Positions 1 through 8,276 of a DNA stretch of 64,000 nt are shown in pieces (positions within the stretch are counted from its first letter, which is position 1; each line of letters begins with the position of its first letter). Origin of the DNA: DUTS01 sp050951605 (GTDB lineage: Bacteria > Bacillota > Peptococcia > DRI-13 > DTU073); assembly GCA_050951605.1 (NCBI GenBank), contig JBMNJJ010000009.1:124001-188000 (forward strand), read 5' to 3'. The notes under the pieces were generated by a model that was given only the letters and a program-made list of their open reading frames with translations, had not been told where the DNA came from and did not search any database. Both the position numbers and the translations under genes were made by a program.

Positions 1-542
1 GCAAGAGAAGCGATAACCGGACAGCCAATCCCGGGTGGACCATCGATGAGAATGAGAGGTAAATTTTCTTTTTGTGCTTTTTGTCGCGCTCTATTTCTTA
101 CTTCAGCCACTAATTTCCCTGAGTTTTCTTCACCTGTACCTAAACGGGCATGAATCATCGGTCCACATGAGGTGGTAGAGACAAAGAGATAACCGGCCAT
201 ATTTTCCTGCATTTCGATGGCCTTTTGAGGACAGAAATAAGCGCAGACACCACAACCTTCACAGGAAATTTTATCGATAATAAAGTTTTCTTGTATAGCT
301 TTAAAGCGGCATAAGTCAAGACATTGTCCACATTCTATACATTTTTCCGGATGTAAAAAAGCAGTTTTGCCACTCCAAAACTCTTTTTTTTCTAAGATAG
401 TAGGGTGTAAAAGTAAGTGCAGGTCAGCTGCATCGACATCACAATCAGCTAAAACTTTATCTTGAAATATTTGCGCCAGCGAGGCGACAATACTTGTTTT
501 ACCAGTACCTCCTTTACCACTGAGGACAATTAGTTCTTGCAT
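1..542 (-). CDS. MinD/Mrp-family ATPase with inserted ferredoxin domain (3' part outside window)
   Basis: About 180 N-terminal residues are visible and the C-terminus lies beyond base 1. The protein opens with a deviant Walker A, SGKGGTGKT, followed by two ferredoxin-type cysteine clusters, CIECGQCLDLC and CEGCGVCAYFC, inserted into the ATPase fold, and then a Walker B-like LIDGPPGIGCPV. This is the arrangement of MinD-superfamily ATPases with an inserted 2[4Fe-4S] ferredoxin, found in anaerobes beside NifX/NifB-domain proteins; their role is thought to be Fe-S or metal-cofactor handling but is not proven. The ATG at 540-542 overlaps the last codons of the upstream paralogue by 13 bases, so the two are translationally linked. 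No transmembrane segment is visible. Confidence 0.88.
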   Translation of the reverse strand, partial: MQELIVLSGKGGTGKTSIVASLAQIFQDKVLADCDVDAADLHLLLHPTILEKKEFWSGKTAFLHPEKCIECGQCLDLCRFKAIQENFIIDKISCEGCGVCAYFCPQKAIEMQENMAGYLFVSTTSCGPMIHARLGTGEENSGKLVAEVRNRARQKAQKENLPLILIDGPPGIGCPVIASL

Positions 543-1390
543 GAGGAAATCACCTCCTGAATGTAGGACCAAAGTGGAGCAAAGTTTTTTTCATATTGCG
601 GGAATTTTTTTAGAAGTAATTCCCCTTCAGAATAGGCGATGGCAATATTTCGTTCATGAGGGATTTCCAAGATGATCGGAATATTTTCTCGGGCACAGTA
701 ATCTTTTAAAGCGGAGTTGCCAAGTGTAGAACGATTGATGCCTACAGCAAAAGGAATTTTTAAGTCCCTTACTACTTCGACAGCTAATTTTAAATCATGG
801 AGACCAAAGGGGGTAGGTTCTGTAATTAAAAGAACGAAGTCACTTCCTTTTAGAGCTTCAATTACCGGGCAGGAAGTACCGGGAGGGCAATCGACAATAA
901 TTAAATCTTCTTGTGTGGCTTGTTCTTTTACTTTTCTAATTAAGGGTGGGGACATGGGTTCTCCAATTTTTAAATATCCGTGGATAATTTGTAAATTGTC
1001 TTGTGCCCCAATTTTAATTTCACCCAGTTCTTTTTCGACCTCTATAATGGCTTTAGTAGGGCAAACAAGAGTACAACCGCCACAACTGTGGCAGAGTTCA
1101 GGAAAAACCAGGACGTTATCTTTAAGGCAAGAAATCGCCCCGAATTGACAGAGGTCGCTACACTTGCCACAATAGGTACATTGCTCTAAGTTAATTGAGG
1201 GAATTTTGGCAGTTGCTTTTTGGGATGAATGCCAAGTAGGCTTAAGAAACAAATGACAATTAGGTTCTTCTACATCACAGTCAAGTAAAACTATTTTCTT
1301 TTTCATTTGTTTTTGCCAAAAATAAGCAAGATTAGTAGCAATAGTTGTTTTACCCGTACCGCCTTTTCCGCTGGCAATAGCTATTTGCAT
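530..1390 (-). CDS. MinD/Mrp-family ATPase with inserted ferredoxin domain
   Basis: 286 residues, full length for the family. It starts MQIAIASGKGGTGKTT (deviant Walker A), carries CTYCGKCSDLC near residue 72 and CHSCGGCTLVC near residue 100 (two [4Fe-4S] ferredoxin motifs), and has IIVDCPPGTSCPV as Walker B region. It is paralogous to the gene that follows it on the minus strand. A GGAGGTG ribosome site precedes the ATG. The tandem pair plus the NifX-like protein upstream is a recurring module in anaerobic bacteria and archaea; a cytoplasmic ATP-dependent Fe-S or heterometal cluster carrier role is inferred, not shown. Confidence 0.9.
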   Translation of the reverse strand: MQIAIASGKGGTGKTTIATNLAYFWQKQMKKKIVLLDCDVEEPNCHLFLKPTWHSSQKATAKIPSINLEQCTYCGKCSDLCQFGAISCLKDNVLVFPELCHSCGGCTLVCPTKAIIEVEKELGEIKIGAQDNLQIIHGYLKIGEPMSPPLIRKVKEQATQEDLIIVDCPPGTSCPVIEALKGSDFVLLITEPTPFGLHDLKLAVEVVRDLKIPFAVGINRSTLGNSALKDYCARENIPIILEIPHERNIAIAYSEGELLLKKFPQYEKNFAPLWSYIQEVISSCKN

Positions 1391-1442
1391 TAAAATAACA
1401 CCTCCACAATGTTTAGTAATAGGCTAGTCCGTTTTTTGCTGC

Positions 1443-1805
1443 TTAGAGCCAATGACCTTCGACATTGCTATCCTGAGCTTCTGGTAATAATCCCTTTTTA
1501 TATTGTTCCAGGGCTTCGCGTACAGTAATGCCTGTCGCTAGATAAACTTTTATCTTACCGGCATTTAGTGTACGAAAAGCTTTTGGACCAACATTTCCTG
1601 TGATGACTACATCTGCTTTGGCATTAATGATGTTTTGGGCAGTTTGGATACCGGCTCCTTGTGGAGCAGTACGATTTTGTTTGTTGTCAAATAAACTATA
1701 GGTGTTTTTTTCAAGGTCATAAAGAAGAAATTGGCTAGTGCGACCGAAACGTTCATCAATCAGGCTATCTAAACTTTCACCGGTAGTACTGACGGCAATT
1801 TTCAT
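1443..1805 (-). CDS. NifX/NifB-type dinitrogenase iron-molybdenum cofactor-binding domain protein
   Basis: 120 residues. It begins MKIAVSTTGESLDSLIDERFG, with the typical start and DxRFGR segment of the NifX/NafY/NifB C-terminal domain family (PF02579), followed by the central GNVGPKAF segment. Family members bind Fe-S or FeMo-type clusters; stand-alone copies in non-nitrogen-fixing anaerobes have no settled role. It is the first gene of the minus-strand module leading to the two MinD-type ATPases and is divergent from the DUF5320 gene. The start has a good GGAGG site. No nif structural genes are seen here, so nitrogen fixation should not be inferred. Confidence 0.85.
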   Translation of the reverse strand: MKIAVSTTGESLDSLIDERFGRTSQFLLYDLEKNTYSLFDNKQNRTAPQGAGIQTAQNIINAKADVVITGNVGPKAFRTLNAGKIKVYLATGITVREALEQYKKGLLPEAQDSNVEGHWL

Positions 1806-1850
1806 TTTAAAATTCCTCCTTTCTAGAACAATTAAATTATAAATATAGTG

Positions 1851-1918
1851 AGCATATGACCAAAAATGTTATTGACATATGTTCAGAAATAATATATCAT
1901 AATAATGGGCATATGTCC
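1851..1918. promoter_or_regulatory. Divergent control region with three CATATG-centred near-palindromes
   Basis: Between the NifX-like gene (minus) and the DUF5320 gene (plus) the hexamer CATATG occurs at 1853-1858, 1876-1881 and 1910-1915. Each is flanked by inverted GG/AC-CC/GT-type bases, best in GGGCATATGTCC at 1907-1918. Three copies of one dyad in under 70 bases of a divergent promoter look like operators for a dimeric regulator serving both sides. The regulator is not encoded in the window next to it. Confidence 0.5.
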
Positions 1919-1956
1919 ATAAGGAATAAAAAAATTTAGGAAAGGGGTTGTTGTCA

Positions 1957-2271
1957 ATGCCAGGTTTTGATGGTACCGGTCCATTAGGTCAAGGTCCGAG
2001 AACAGGGAGAGGTTTAGGGTATTGTACTCCGGGGTTGGGTTTTCGTCGTGGTTATGGACGCGGTTTTGGTCGTGGTTTAGGAAGAGGACGTGGCTATAGA
2101 AGAGGTTTTGGCTATGGTTACGGTGTTCCTCAAAGAGATGTAATTGCGGAAAGGCAATACTTGGAGGAAAACGTGCTCTACTTAGAGGATTTGAAAGCAG
2201 ATATTGAAGATGAATTAGCGGAAATTAAAACAATGCTGCAAGAACAGAAAGCTGCCAAGAGAAAAGAATAA
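1957..2271 (+). CDS. DUF5320 family Gly/Arg-rich small protein
   Basis: 104 residues. The N-terminus MPGFDGTGPLGQGPRTGRG is the hallmark of the DUF5320 family; it is followed by a Gly-Arg-Tyr-rich stretch to about residue 55 and a charged helical C-terminal segment (EERQ/LEDLKADIEDEL type) likely to form a coiled coil. Such proteins accompany NifX-domain and MinD-ferredoxin genes in anaerobes, as here, but have no known activity. I chose the ATG at 1957 over upstream TTG codons because the family starts MPGFD and an AGGAAAGGGG site lies about 7 bases before it. Confidence 0.85.
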   Translation: MPGFDGTGPLGQGPRTGRGLGYCTPGLGFRRGYGRGFGRGLGRGRGYRRGFGYGYGVPQRDVIAERQYLEENVLYLEDLKADIEDELAEIKTMLQEQKAAKRKE

Positions 2272-2286
2272 TGATTTCTAAGCAGA

Positions 2287-2332
2287 AAGGACTGTTTCAT
2301 AATTAGAGTGATTATGAGACAGTCCTTTTTTT
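2287..2332 (+). terminator. Rho-independent terminator after the DUF5320 gene
   Basis: A 17-base stem with one internal mismatch zone (AAGGACTGT pairing with ACAGTCCTT at the base) is followed by seven T residues. It lies 15 bases after the stop. Confidence 0.85.
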
Positions 2333-2382
2333 ATCTAAAAATAAGCAAAGGATTATTTAAATTAATCTTATAGAATATCTTT

Positions 2383-3753
2383 TTAATTAGTTTCTTTGAT
2401 TAAGGATTTTTTCCATCTGCCGGAGCGGTAATAAAGATAATTAAGGAGAAGTCCGATTAAAGGGCTGGCAGCTATGCCCATCCAAACTCCTTCGATACCT
2501 AAAGCAGGCAGACTGGAGAGATAGGAAGCTAAGGGAACTCTGATTAACCATAGAGAAATAAGGGTAAAGAGCATGGCAACGAAAGTATCACCAGCTCCAC
2601 GTAATACTCCTCCGAGGGTAAACATTAGAGCCATAGGAATATAGGCAAAACTTAAGTAATACAGGTAGCGGGAACCTGCGGCAATGACATCGGGGTCAGT
2701 AGTAAAAGGAAAGAGAAGCAGATGAGGAATAAACATAGCGGCTAAGGAGGCGATAAGGGTAATACTTGTGGTGAGCAGTGAGCTCCAGTAAACCGATTCT
2801 TGAACTCGTTCATTTTGACCTGCTCCTAAATTTTGGGCGACAAGAGAGGAAACGGCCATACCCAGACTCATCGCCGGCATAAAAGCGAATTGGTCAATAG
2901 TGGCTCCGGCTCCAAAGCCGGCAACAATAGTACTGCCAAAACGGTTGACTAAAGAACTAACAACAAGAGAACTTAGGGAGATAAAGACGTGTTGGAGTCC
3001 GGCAGGCAGACCGATTTTAAAGATTAATTTGATAATTGATAAGTCCCAGATCCAAAAATTCTTTTTGAAGTCAACGAGTCGGGAAGTAAAAAAGAGATAT
3101 CTTAAGGAAATTAAAGCGGAAATAGCTTGAGCAATAACTGTAGCTAGAGCAGCACCGTTAGTTTCTAATCTAGGGAAGGGTCCTAGACCAAAGATCAGAA
3201 AAGGGTCTAGCAGGAGATTAAAAAAGGTAGCATAAAAAAGGAATTTTAACGGTGTTCGAGAATCACCTAAACCTCTTAAAATAGCACTAGTGCCATTATA
3301 GAGGAACATTCCGAGTAGTCCACTACTGAATATTTTTAAGTAAGAAGAAGCCATTTCGAGGATATCAGCAGGTACATTAATAAAGAGGAGGATTTGGCGA
3401 CTAAAAAAGATCCCTAAGAGAGAAACCAGTCCGCCACAGATAATGAGTAAAAACATAGAATTACTAATGGTTTTGCTGACCATGTCATTTTTTTTGGCCC
3501 CGTAATATTGCCCTACGAGAGTTGTTGTGCCCATTGTAATTCCCATTACAAGAGCAATTAAGACGAAAATAACAGGAAAACTTACGGAAATAGCGGCAAA
3601 AGCTTGATGCCCTAAAAATCTTCCGACCCAGATGCTGTCTACAATATTATAAAGAGCTTGTAAGACATTGCCTAAGAACATAGGAATAGCGAAGGTGATT
3701 AAATGGCGAGGAATACTTCCGGTAGTAAAGTCTGTTGTTTTTTTATTTGGCAT
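2383..3753 (-). CDS. MATE family multidrug/sodium antiporter
   Basis: 456 residues, normal length for MATE exporters, with about 12 hydrophobic segments arranged as two repeats. Each half opens with the family's pattern (FAIPMFLGNVLQALYNIVDS near residue 22; IGLPAGLQHVFISLSSLVVS near residue 248). Family members extrude cationic drugs or metabolites in exchange for sodium or protons across the cytoplasmic membrane; the substrate cannot be told. An AAGGAG site precedes the ATG. It stands alone between two terminator/promoter regions and is divergent from the GntR regulator, which might control it. Confidence 0.9.
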   Translation of the reverse strand: MPNKKTTDFTTGSIPRHLITFAIPMFLGNVLQALYNIVDSIWVGRFLGHQAFAAISVSFPVIFVLIALVMGITMGTTTLVGQYYGAKKNDMVSKTISNSMFLLIICGGLVSLLGIFFSRQILLFINVPADILEMASSYLKIFSSGLLGMFLYNGTSAILRGLGDSRTPLKFLFYATFFNLLLDPFLIFGLGPFPRLETNGAALATVIAQAISALISLRYLFFTSRLVDFKKNFWIWDLSIIKLIFKIGLPAGLQHVFISLSSLVVSSLVNRFGSTIVAGFGAGATIDQFAFMPAMSLGMAVSSLVAQNLGAGQNERVQESVYWSSLLTTSITLIASLAAMFIPHLLLFPFTTDPDVIAAGSRYLYYLSFAYIPMALMFTLGGVLRGAGDTFVAMLFTLISLWLIRVPLASYLSSLPALGIEGVWMGIAASPLIGLLLNYLYYRSGRWKKSLIKETN

Positions 3754-3934
3754 TTTTAAATGAACTCCTTAAGTTGAATTTTTTGTGGGATCGAGTGTTA
3801 GTGTAAATGTTTTTGTGTTTTTTATAGTTTAACATTTTTGGTCTTGTCAAAGCAAAGAGTAATCAATTGACTTTGTTATTCATTATACTATACTTTATCT
3901 AAGAGAATTTTTAAAAAAGATAGGAGAGGTAAAG

Positions 3935-4615
3935 ATGGTCGGAAGGGAAATTTTGAAAATAAAAATAGATAATATTAGACCTTTGGGAGATATTGTTTAT
4001 GAAGCACTTAGAGATGCAATTATCAATCAAGTTTTGAAACCTGGAGAACGGTTGATGGAAACTGAATTGGCTGAAGAAATGGGAGTAAGTCGTACTCCGG
4101 TGCGTGAAGCGATGCGTAAATTAGAGCTGGAAGGTTATGTAGTGATGGTCCCACGTAAAGGTGCTTATGTAGCAGGACTTTCAATTAAGGATATCAATAA
4201 TCTTTTTGAAATTAGGGGTGCTTTAGAAACGTTGGCGGCAGGGCTTGCTGCTTCCAGAGCTAGTCGGGAAGAAATTGAGGAAATGGAAAGAAATTTAGTT
4301 ATGGAAGCTAGTCTTTTTGAAACTAGTGATGTGATCAATACGATTGAAGTAGATGCCAAATTTCATGAACTTATTTATAGTGCCTCACGGAATACTCGAT
4401 TGCAAAATATGATTAAAGACCTACGTGACCAAATTCAGCGGTTTAGGACAACGTCATTAGCTGTTCCGGGGAGGATGAAGTTTGCTTTGGCTGAGCATCG
4501 GAGAATCGTGGAGGCTATTGCAGCTGGGGATGTGGAGGAAGCAAGTAGAGCGACAAAGGAACATATTGAAAGTGCGGAAAATGCTTTATTAGACGTAATT
4601 AGTTATCAAAAATAA
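3935..4615 (+). CDS. GntR family transcriptional regulator, FadR/FCD type
   Basis: 226 residues. Residues about 12-78 form the GntR winged helix, with the recognition-helix signature EEMGVSRTPVREAMRKLE. Residues about 88-215 are an all-helical FCD ligand domain with conserved acidic/His positions (ETLAAG, DAKFHELIY, EHRRIVEAI). FCD regulators bind small organic acids, often with a metal ion. It is 50 bases upstream of cysK on the same strand and is divergent from the MATE gene, so it may act on either; this is inference from position only. Confidence 0.9.
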   Translation: MVGREILKIKIDNIRPLGDIVYEALRDAIINQVLKPGERLMETELAEEMGVSRTPVREAMRKLELEGYVVMVPRKGAYVAGLSIKDINNLFEIRGALETLAAGLAASRASREEIEEMERNLVMEASLFETSDVINTIEVDAKFHELIYSASRNTRLQNMIKDLRDQIQRFRTTSLAVPGRMKFALAEHRRIVEAIAAGDVEEASRATKEHIESAENALLDVISYQK

Positions 4616-4665
4616 GAAAAGTTCGGAGTTTGGTTAAAAAATAGTACAGGTAAGGAGAGAGCTTT

Positions 4666-5595
4666 TTGAAAAAAATTGCACAAAGTTTGACAGAGTTAAT
4701 TGGGAATACTCCTTTATTAGAATTAGAAAATTTTAGTAGGAAAAATAAATTAAAGAGAGATCTTGTGGCTAAATTAGAGTATTTTAATCCTGCGGGAAGT
4801 GCGAAGGATCGAGTTGGTTATGCCATGATTAAAGATGCCGAGGAGCGGGGGTTAATTAAGCCTGGTGCGGTGATTATTGAACCAACTAGTGGCAATACGG
4901 GGGTTGGTTTGGCGATGGTAGCGGCAGTAAGGGGATATCGACTTATTTTAACTATGCCGGAGACGATGAGTTTGGAAAGAAGAAAGTTGCTGTCAGCTTT
5001 AGGGGCAGAAATAGTGCTCACTCCGGGACGGGAAGGGATGGCGGGAGCAATTCGTCAGGCAGAGGAATTAGCTCAGCAAATAAAGGGTTCTTTTATTCCC
5101 CAACAGTTTAAAAACCTGGCTAATCCGGAGATACATAAAAAAACCACCGGTATGGAAATCTGGCGGGATACAGAAGGACAGGTAGATATTTTTGTCGCCA
5201 GTGTGGGCACAGGTGGCACTCTCACGGGGGTAGGAGAGGCTTTAAAAGCAAAAAATCCACAGGTGCAGATTATTGCCGTGGAGCCTTTTGGTTCTCCCGT
5301 TCTTTCCGGGGGCAAACCCGGTTCTCATAAAATTCAAGGGATCGGAGCCGGCTTTATACCGGAAATCTTAAAACGAGAACTAATTGATGAAGTAGTTACA
5401 GTGAAGGATGAAGAAGCGTATGCGGTTTGCCGCAGTCTAGCCAGAGAGGAAGGGCTTTTGGTAGGGGTATCCTCGGGAGCAGCGGTGAGCGGTGCTTTAA
5501 AAATAGCCGCAAGACCGGAAAATCAAGATAAGCTAATTGTGACGTTATTGCCTGATACCGGAGAAAGGTATTTATCTTCCGATTTATTTGTGTAG
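4666..5595 (+). CDS. cysK: Cysteine synthase A (O-acetylserine sulfhydrylase)
   Basis: 309 residues, the usual CysK length. The PLP lysine is K47 in NPAGSAKDRVG; PTSGNTGVGLA is the substrate-binding loop and VGTGGTLTG the PLP-phosphate loop. The enzyme makes L-cysteine from O-acetylserine and sulfide in the cytoplasm. The gene starts at TTG (4666) with a TAAGGAG site about 8 bases upstream; no in-frame ATG fits. The gene follows the GntR regulator, so the two are probably cotranscribed. Alternative: a closely related beta-replacing enzyme (CysM, cystathionine synthase-like), but the short length and loop sequence favour CysK. Confidence 0.93.
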   Translation: MKKIAQSLTELIGNTPLLELENFSRKNKLKRDLVAKLEYFNPAGSAKDRVGYAMIKDAEERGLIKPGAVIIEPTSGNTGVGLAMVAAVRGYRLILTMPETMSLERRKLLSALGAEIVLTPGREGMAGAIRQAEELAQQIKGSFIPQQFKNLANPEIHKKTTGMEIWRDTEGQVDIFVASVGTGGTLTGVGEALKAKNPQVQIIAVEPFGSPVLSGGKPGSHKIQGIGAGFIPEILKRELIDEVVTVKDEEAYAVCRSLAREEGLLVGVSSGAAVSGALKIAARPENQDKLIVTLLPDTGERYLSSDLFV

Positions 5596-5649
5596 CTCTT
5601 TAGAAAAGGATAAGTTGAGCGTAATTTTAAACTTTTTGCGAAATATGGT

Positions 5650-5676
5650 GAATTATTTAAATTCATGTTATAATTA
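5650..5676 (+). promoter_or_regulatory. Extended -10 promoter element, copy 1 of 5
   Basis: The segment reads GAATTATTTAAATTCATGTTATAAT, with -10 TATAAT at 5669-5674 and TG one base upstream (extended -10). No -35 hexamer at normal spacing is evident. Almost the same element precedes four other unknown genes in the window, at about 9623, 34052, 34564 and 35014. The leader to the ATG is about 45 bases and resembles that of the gene at 9698. Confidence 0.6.
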
Positions 5677-5724
5677 CTGCAAAGTTGGGTAGCGTTGATA
5701 AATTTTAAGAAGGAGTGAAGAGAT

Positions 5725-7293
5725 ATGGTGACAAGAGATATGGTGAGATTAGGTGGTAATATAAGACGAGGTGAGATTAAGCAACTGGTAAAGGATATAG
5801 ATAATTATCTTGAATCTGTCAGGGGGGAAGATTTTTATCTTCTGTATAACAGTGGTTCGGTAAGAGAAAAAAATTTGAAAAGGGAACAAAAAGCGATAAC
5901 CGAGTGTTTTGAATCACGTTTTAAAGATGAAATAGATAGGTTGTGTTTTCCGGAAGAAGCGCAAAGGATAGAAATTGCCCTTGCTTTTAGTTCAAGGTAT
6001 TGGAATAATTTGATAATGCACCCGAGTATTAGTTATTCGGAAAGTACGAAGGAAGATCTAAGAACATTAAGAGAAGTTGAAGAGTTTATTGGGAATGAAA
6101 AGAGATTAAAACAATTAGATGATTTTGAAGCTCTTTATCAAAGTGGAGATTTTGAAAGGTATGCTACAGACCTTCAGCTAAAAAGACAGTCACGTTGGAT
6201 GGGATATAGTAATCAAAAAGAAAAAAATTATTTTAATATGCATAATTGTGATGCCGAAAACACAAGATTATATGAAAAAGAAATGCATTTTGTAAAGGGA
6301 AGTGGAAAATATAGTGATTTATTTGCCAGGCGGTTGGAACTTATGGATAAAGTCAGAAGGACAGGCAATCTTTCCCCTGAAGAAATGAAAGAATGGGCTA
6401 ACCTTGAGCGTAATCCTTTTGACTATGGAAAAGAACAGATTGGCATAGTGGAGTTAGGGCGGATTAATGAGGATTTGGGCATTATCAAAGGAGAAGATGC
6501 GGACAAGGTCTTTCCGGAATATGCTCATGTGCGTGACCAAAAAGAAAAACAAGAAAGAAAACTCGAAGCGTTACTGAAAAAAGTTAAAGAAGAAAGGGCG
6601 ATGGGAGGAAGTTCGCTAGAAACTAGTTTAGATCCATTAGAGAGAGGAGAATTAAGACAATATGAGATTAAGCAACTGGTAAAGGATATAGATAATTATC
6701 TTGAATCTGTCAGGGGGGAGGACTTTTATCTTCCAGGTAATAGTGATTCTATAAAGAGAGCAAATTATTACAGGGAACAAGTAGCGTTAAAAGAGTGTTT
6801 TGAGTGGCGTTTTAGAAATGAAATAGATAGGTTGTGTAGTATACCTAAAGAATTAGAACGGTCATTTTATGTGAGTACCGAGTATTGGCATCTTTTAGAT
6901 GTAAGTGAACTTAAAAAACCCAGACGTTCAGAATTAGAAGTAGGGTCAGAGCTTTTAGACGATTTAAGAAAGGTTGAAGAGTTTATTGGTAATCCCAAAA
7001 GATTAAGAAAAGTGGAAGCCTTAGAAAGGCTTTATCAAACTAAACAGTATGAAAAGGTAGTTCCAGAGCAGGAAGGATCGCCAAGATCAATTCGGGGTAC
7101 TCTGAAAGAAGTTGATGAAATAAGAAATGAGCTAAAATCGGTAGAAATTAATGCTCGAGAGTGGACTTATAAAAACGACAATATACAGGGAAGATCGTTA
7201 AACGAATGGCAAAGTAAAGCAAATACAGGGCAAGCAAGAGGAGGAAATGCCTCACAAGAAAGGAAAGTACCGGAGACGGGGAGAGACAGATAA
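5725..7293 (+). CDS. Unknown highly charged protein with an internal domain duplication
   Basis: 522 residues, not recognised. It has no signal peptide or membrane segment and is rich in Lys, Glu and Arg. Residues about 13-150 and 310-440 are copies of one domain: both open with EIKQLVKDIDNYLESVRGED, share a CFE.RF..EIDRLC block, then a VEEFIGN.KRL block. Between them lies a unique charged linker (about 150-305). The tail ends ERKVPETGRDR, matching the end of the small protein at 9698 (ERTVPETDDRVR). It shares promoter and leader with that gene. Function unknown; the abundance of charged helices suggests a scaffold or coiled-coil protein. Confidence 0.75.
   Translation: MVTRDMVRLGGNIRRGEIKQLVKDIDNYLESVRGEDFYLLYNSGSVREKNLKREQKAITECFESRFKDEIDRLCFPEEAQRIEIALAFSSRYWNNLIMHPSISYSESTKEDLRTLREVEEFIGNEKRLKQLDDFEALYQSGDFERYATDLQLKRQSRWMGYSNQKEKNYFNMHNCDAENTRLYEKEMHFVKGSGKYSDLFARRLELMDKVRRTGNLSPEEMKEWANLERNPFDYGKEQIGIVELGRINEDLGIIKGEDADKVFPEYAHVRDQKEKQERKLEALLKKVKEERAMGGSSLETSLDPLERGELRQYEIKQLVKDIDNYLESVRGEDFYLPGNSDSIKRANYYREQVALKECFEWRFRNEIDRLCSIPKELERSFYVSTEYWHLLDVSELKKPRRSELEVGSELLDDLRKVEEFIGNPKRLRKVEALERLYQTKQYEKVVPEQEGSPRSIRGTLKEVDEIRNELKSVEINAREWTYKNDNIQGRSLNEWQSKANTGQARGGNASQERKVPETGRDR
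5772..5841 (+). repeat. Intragenic direct repeat, copy A
   Basis: 70 bases nearly identical to 6663-6732 (about two or three differences), coding for the EIKQLVKDIDNYLESVRGED block. The rest of the two domains has diverged strongly, so the near-identity is confined to this block. Confidence 0.9.
6663..6732 (+). repeat. Intragenic direct repeat, copy B
   Basis: Partner of 5772-5841, in the same reading frame 891 bases downstream. The high nucleotide identity suggests recent gene conversion or strong constraint on this block. Confidence 0.9.
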
Positions 7294-7302
7294 ATAGTCA
7301 CA

Positions 7303-7330
7303 AAAAAAGCGGTTTGCAAACCGCTTTTTT
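7303..7330. terminator. Bidirectional terminator
   Basis: A perfect stem, AAGCGGTTTGC facing GCAAACCGCTT, with A-run before and T-run after, sits between convergent genes (5725 gene on plus, htpX on minus) and can serve both. Confidence 0.9.
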
Positions 7331-7332
7331 CT

Positions 7333-8250
7333 TTAAATATTTTTCAGTGTAGCAATACGTTTCTCCAGTGGTGGATGGGTACTAAAAGCTGAATTAACGT
7401 TAAAGTTTTTTGCCAGAGGGTTTACGATAAATAATCCTGCCGTAGCGTCATTGGCAAAGCCTTCGCGACTGGCTTTTTTTGGACTTTGATTTGTCGAAAG
7501 TTTTTCTAAGGCCGAAGCCAACCCTAGTGGATACCCTAAAGTGCGAGCCGCCGTAGCATCAGCAAGATATTCTCTGCTGCGGGACATCGCCATTTGAATA
7601 AGTTTAGCCAAAAAGGGAGCAAAAATAATGGCGATTAAGCCGATAATCATGAGAAGAGCATTCCCTTTTTGATTATTTCTGTTACGCTGTCTTCCACCAC
7701 CATAAAAAAGTGACCTTCTGACGAAGTCTGCTAAATAGACCAAGGTACCGGCTAGAACAATAGCTACACTAGCAAAAAGAATGTCATAATTTTTAATATG
7801 GGCCATTTCATGAGCGATAACGCCTTCCAGTTCTTCTCTATTCATCAGTTCCAGAAGTCCCCGGGTAACAGCGACTGCCGAGTGATCGGGGTTTCTCCCC
7901 GTAGCAAAGGCATTGGGAACATCAGTTTCAATAATATAAGCTTTAGGTGTGGGAATATCAGCGGCAATAGCTACTCCTTCAATGGTATGATATAAATAAG
8001 GTTCTTCTTCTTTGACTACAGGATGAGCATTAGCCATTTTTAATAAAATTTTATCACTGTAGTAATAAGAAAAAAAGCTACCTAAAAAAGCTAGCATCAA
8101 GGCAAAAATACCGAAGAAATAGGCTTCTTCCGGTGAAAAAAGATAACTGATGGCAAAAACAAGGGCATAGATTAATAAACAAAAAAAGAGGATAAAAAGC
8201 AAAGTTTTCTTTTTATTTTTACCTACAATTTGATAATCTTGCATCTGCAA
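7333..8250 (-). CDS. htpX: HtpX-like M48 family membrane zinc metalloprotease
   Basis: 305 residues. Two N-terminal membrane segments (about 16-35 and 38-62), the zinc motif in GVIAHEMAHIKNYD (HExxH), two more hydrophobic segments (about 155-175 and 198-218), and the downstream zinc ligand region MSRSREYLADA. HtpX degrades damaged membrane proteins at the cytoplasmic face. It follows lemA on the minus strand with a 26-base gap, a pairing seen widely in bacteria. Its stop codon abuts the bidirectional terminator. Confidence 0.92.
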   Translation of the reverse strand: MQMQDYQIVGKNKKKTLLFILFFCLLIYALVFAISYLFSPEEAYFFGIFALMLAFLGSFFSYYYSDKILLKMANAHPVVKEEEPYLYHTIEGVAIAADIPTPKAYIIETDVPNAFATGRNPDHSAVAVTRGLLELMNREELEGVIAHEMAHIKNYDILFASVAIVLAGTLVYLADFVRRSLFYGGGRQRNRNNQKGNALLMIIGLIAIIFAPFLAKLIQMAMSRSREYLADATAARTLGYPLGLASALEKLSTNQSPKKASREGFANDATAGLFIVNPLAKNFNVNSAFSTHPPLEKRIATLKNI

Positions 8251-8276
8251 GCAGCCTCCTTTAACAGGTGCTGGTT

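Noticed and set aside
717..1189. Plus-strand ORFs opposite the MinD-type gene
   Set aside because: They overlap a fully conserved coding frame on the minus strand and show no family features.
1..2271. Nitrogen fixation cluster
   Set aside because: NifX-domain and MinD-type genes alone occur widely in non-fixing anaerobes; no nifHDK or nifEN is present here.
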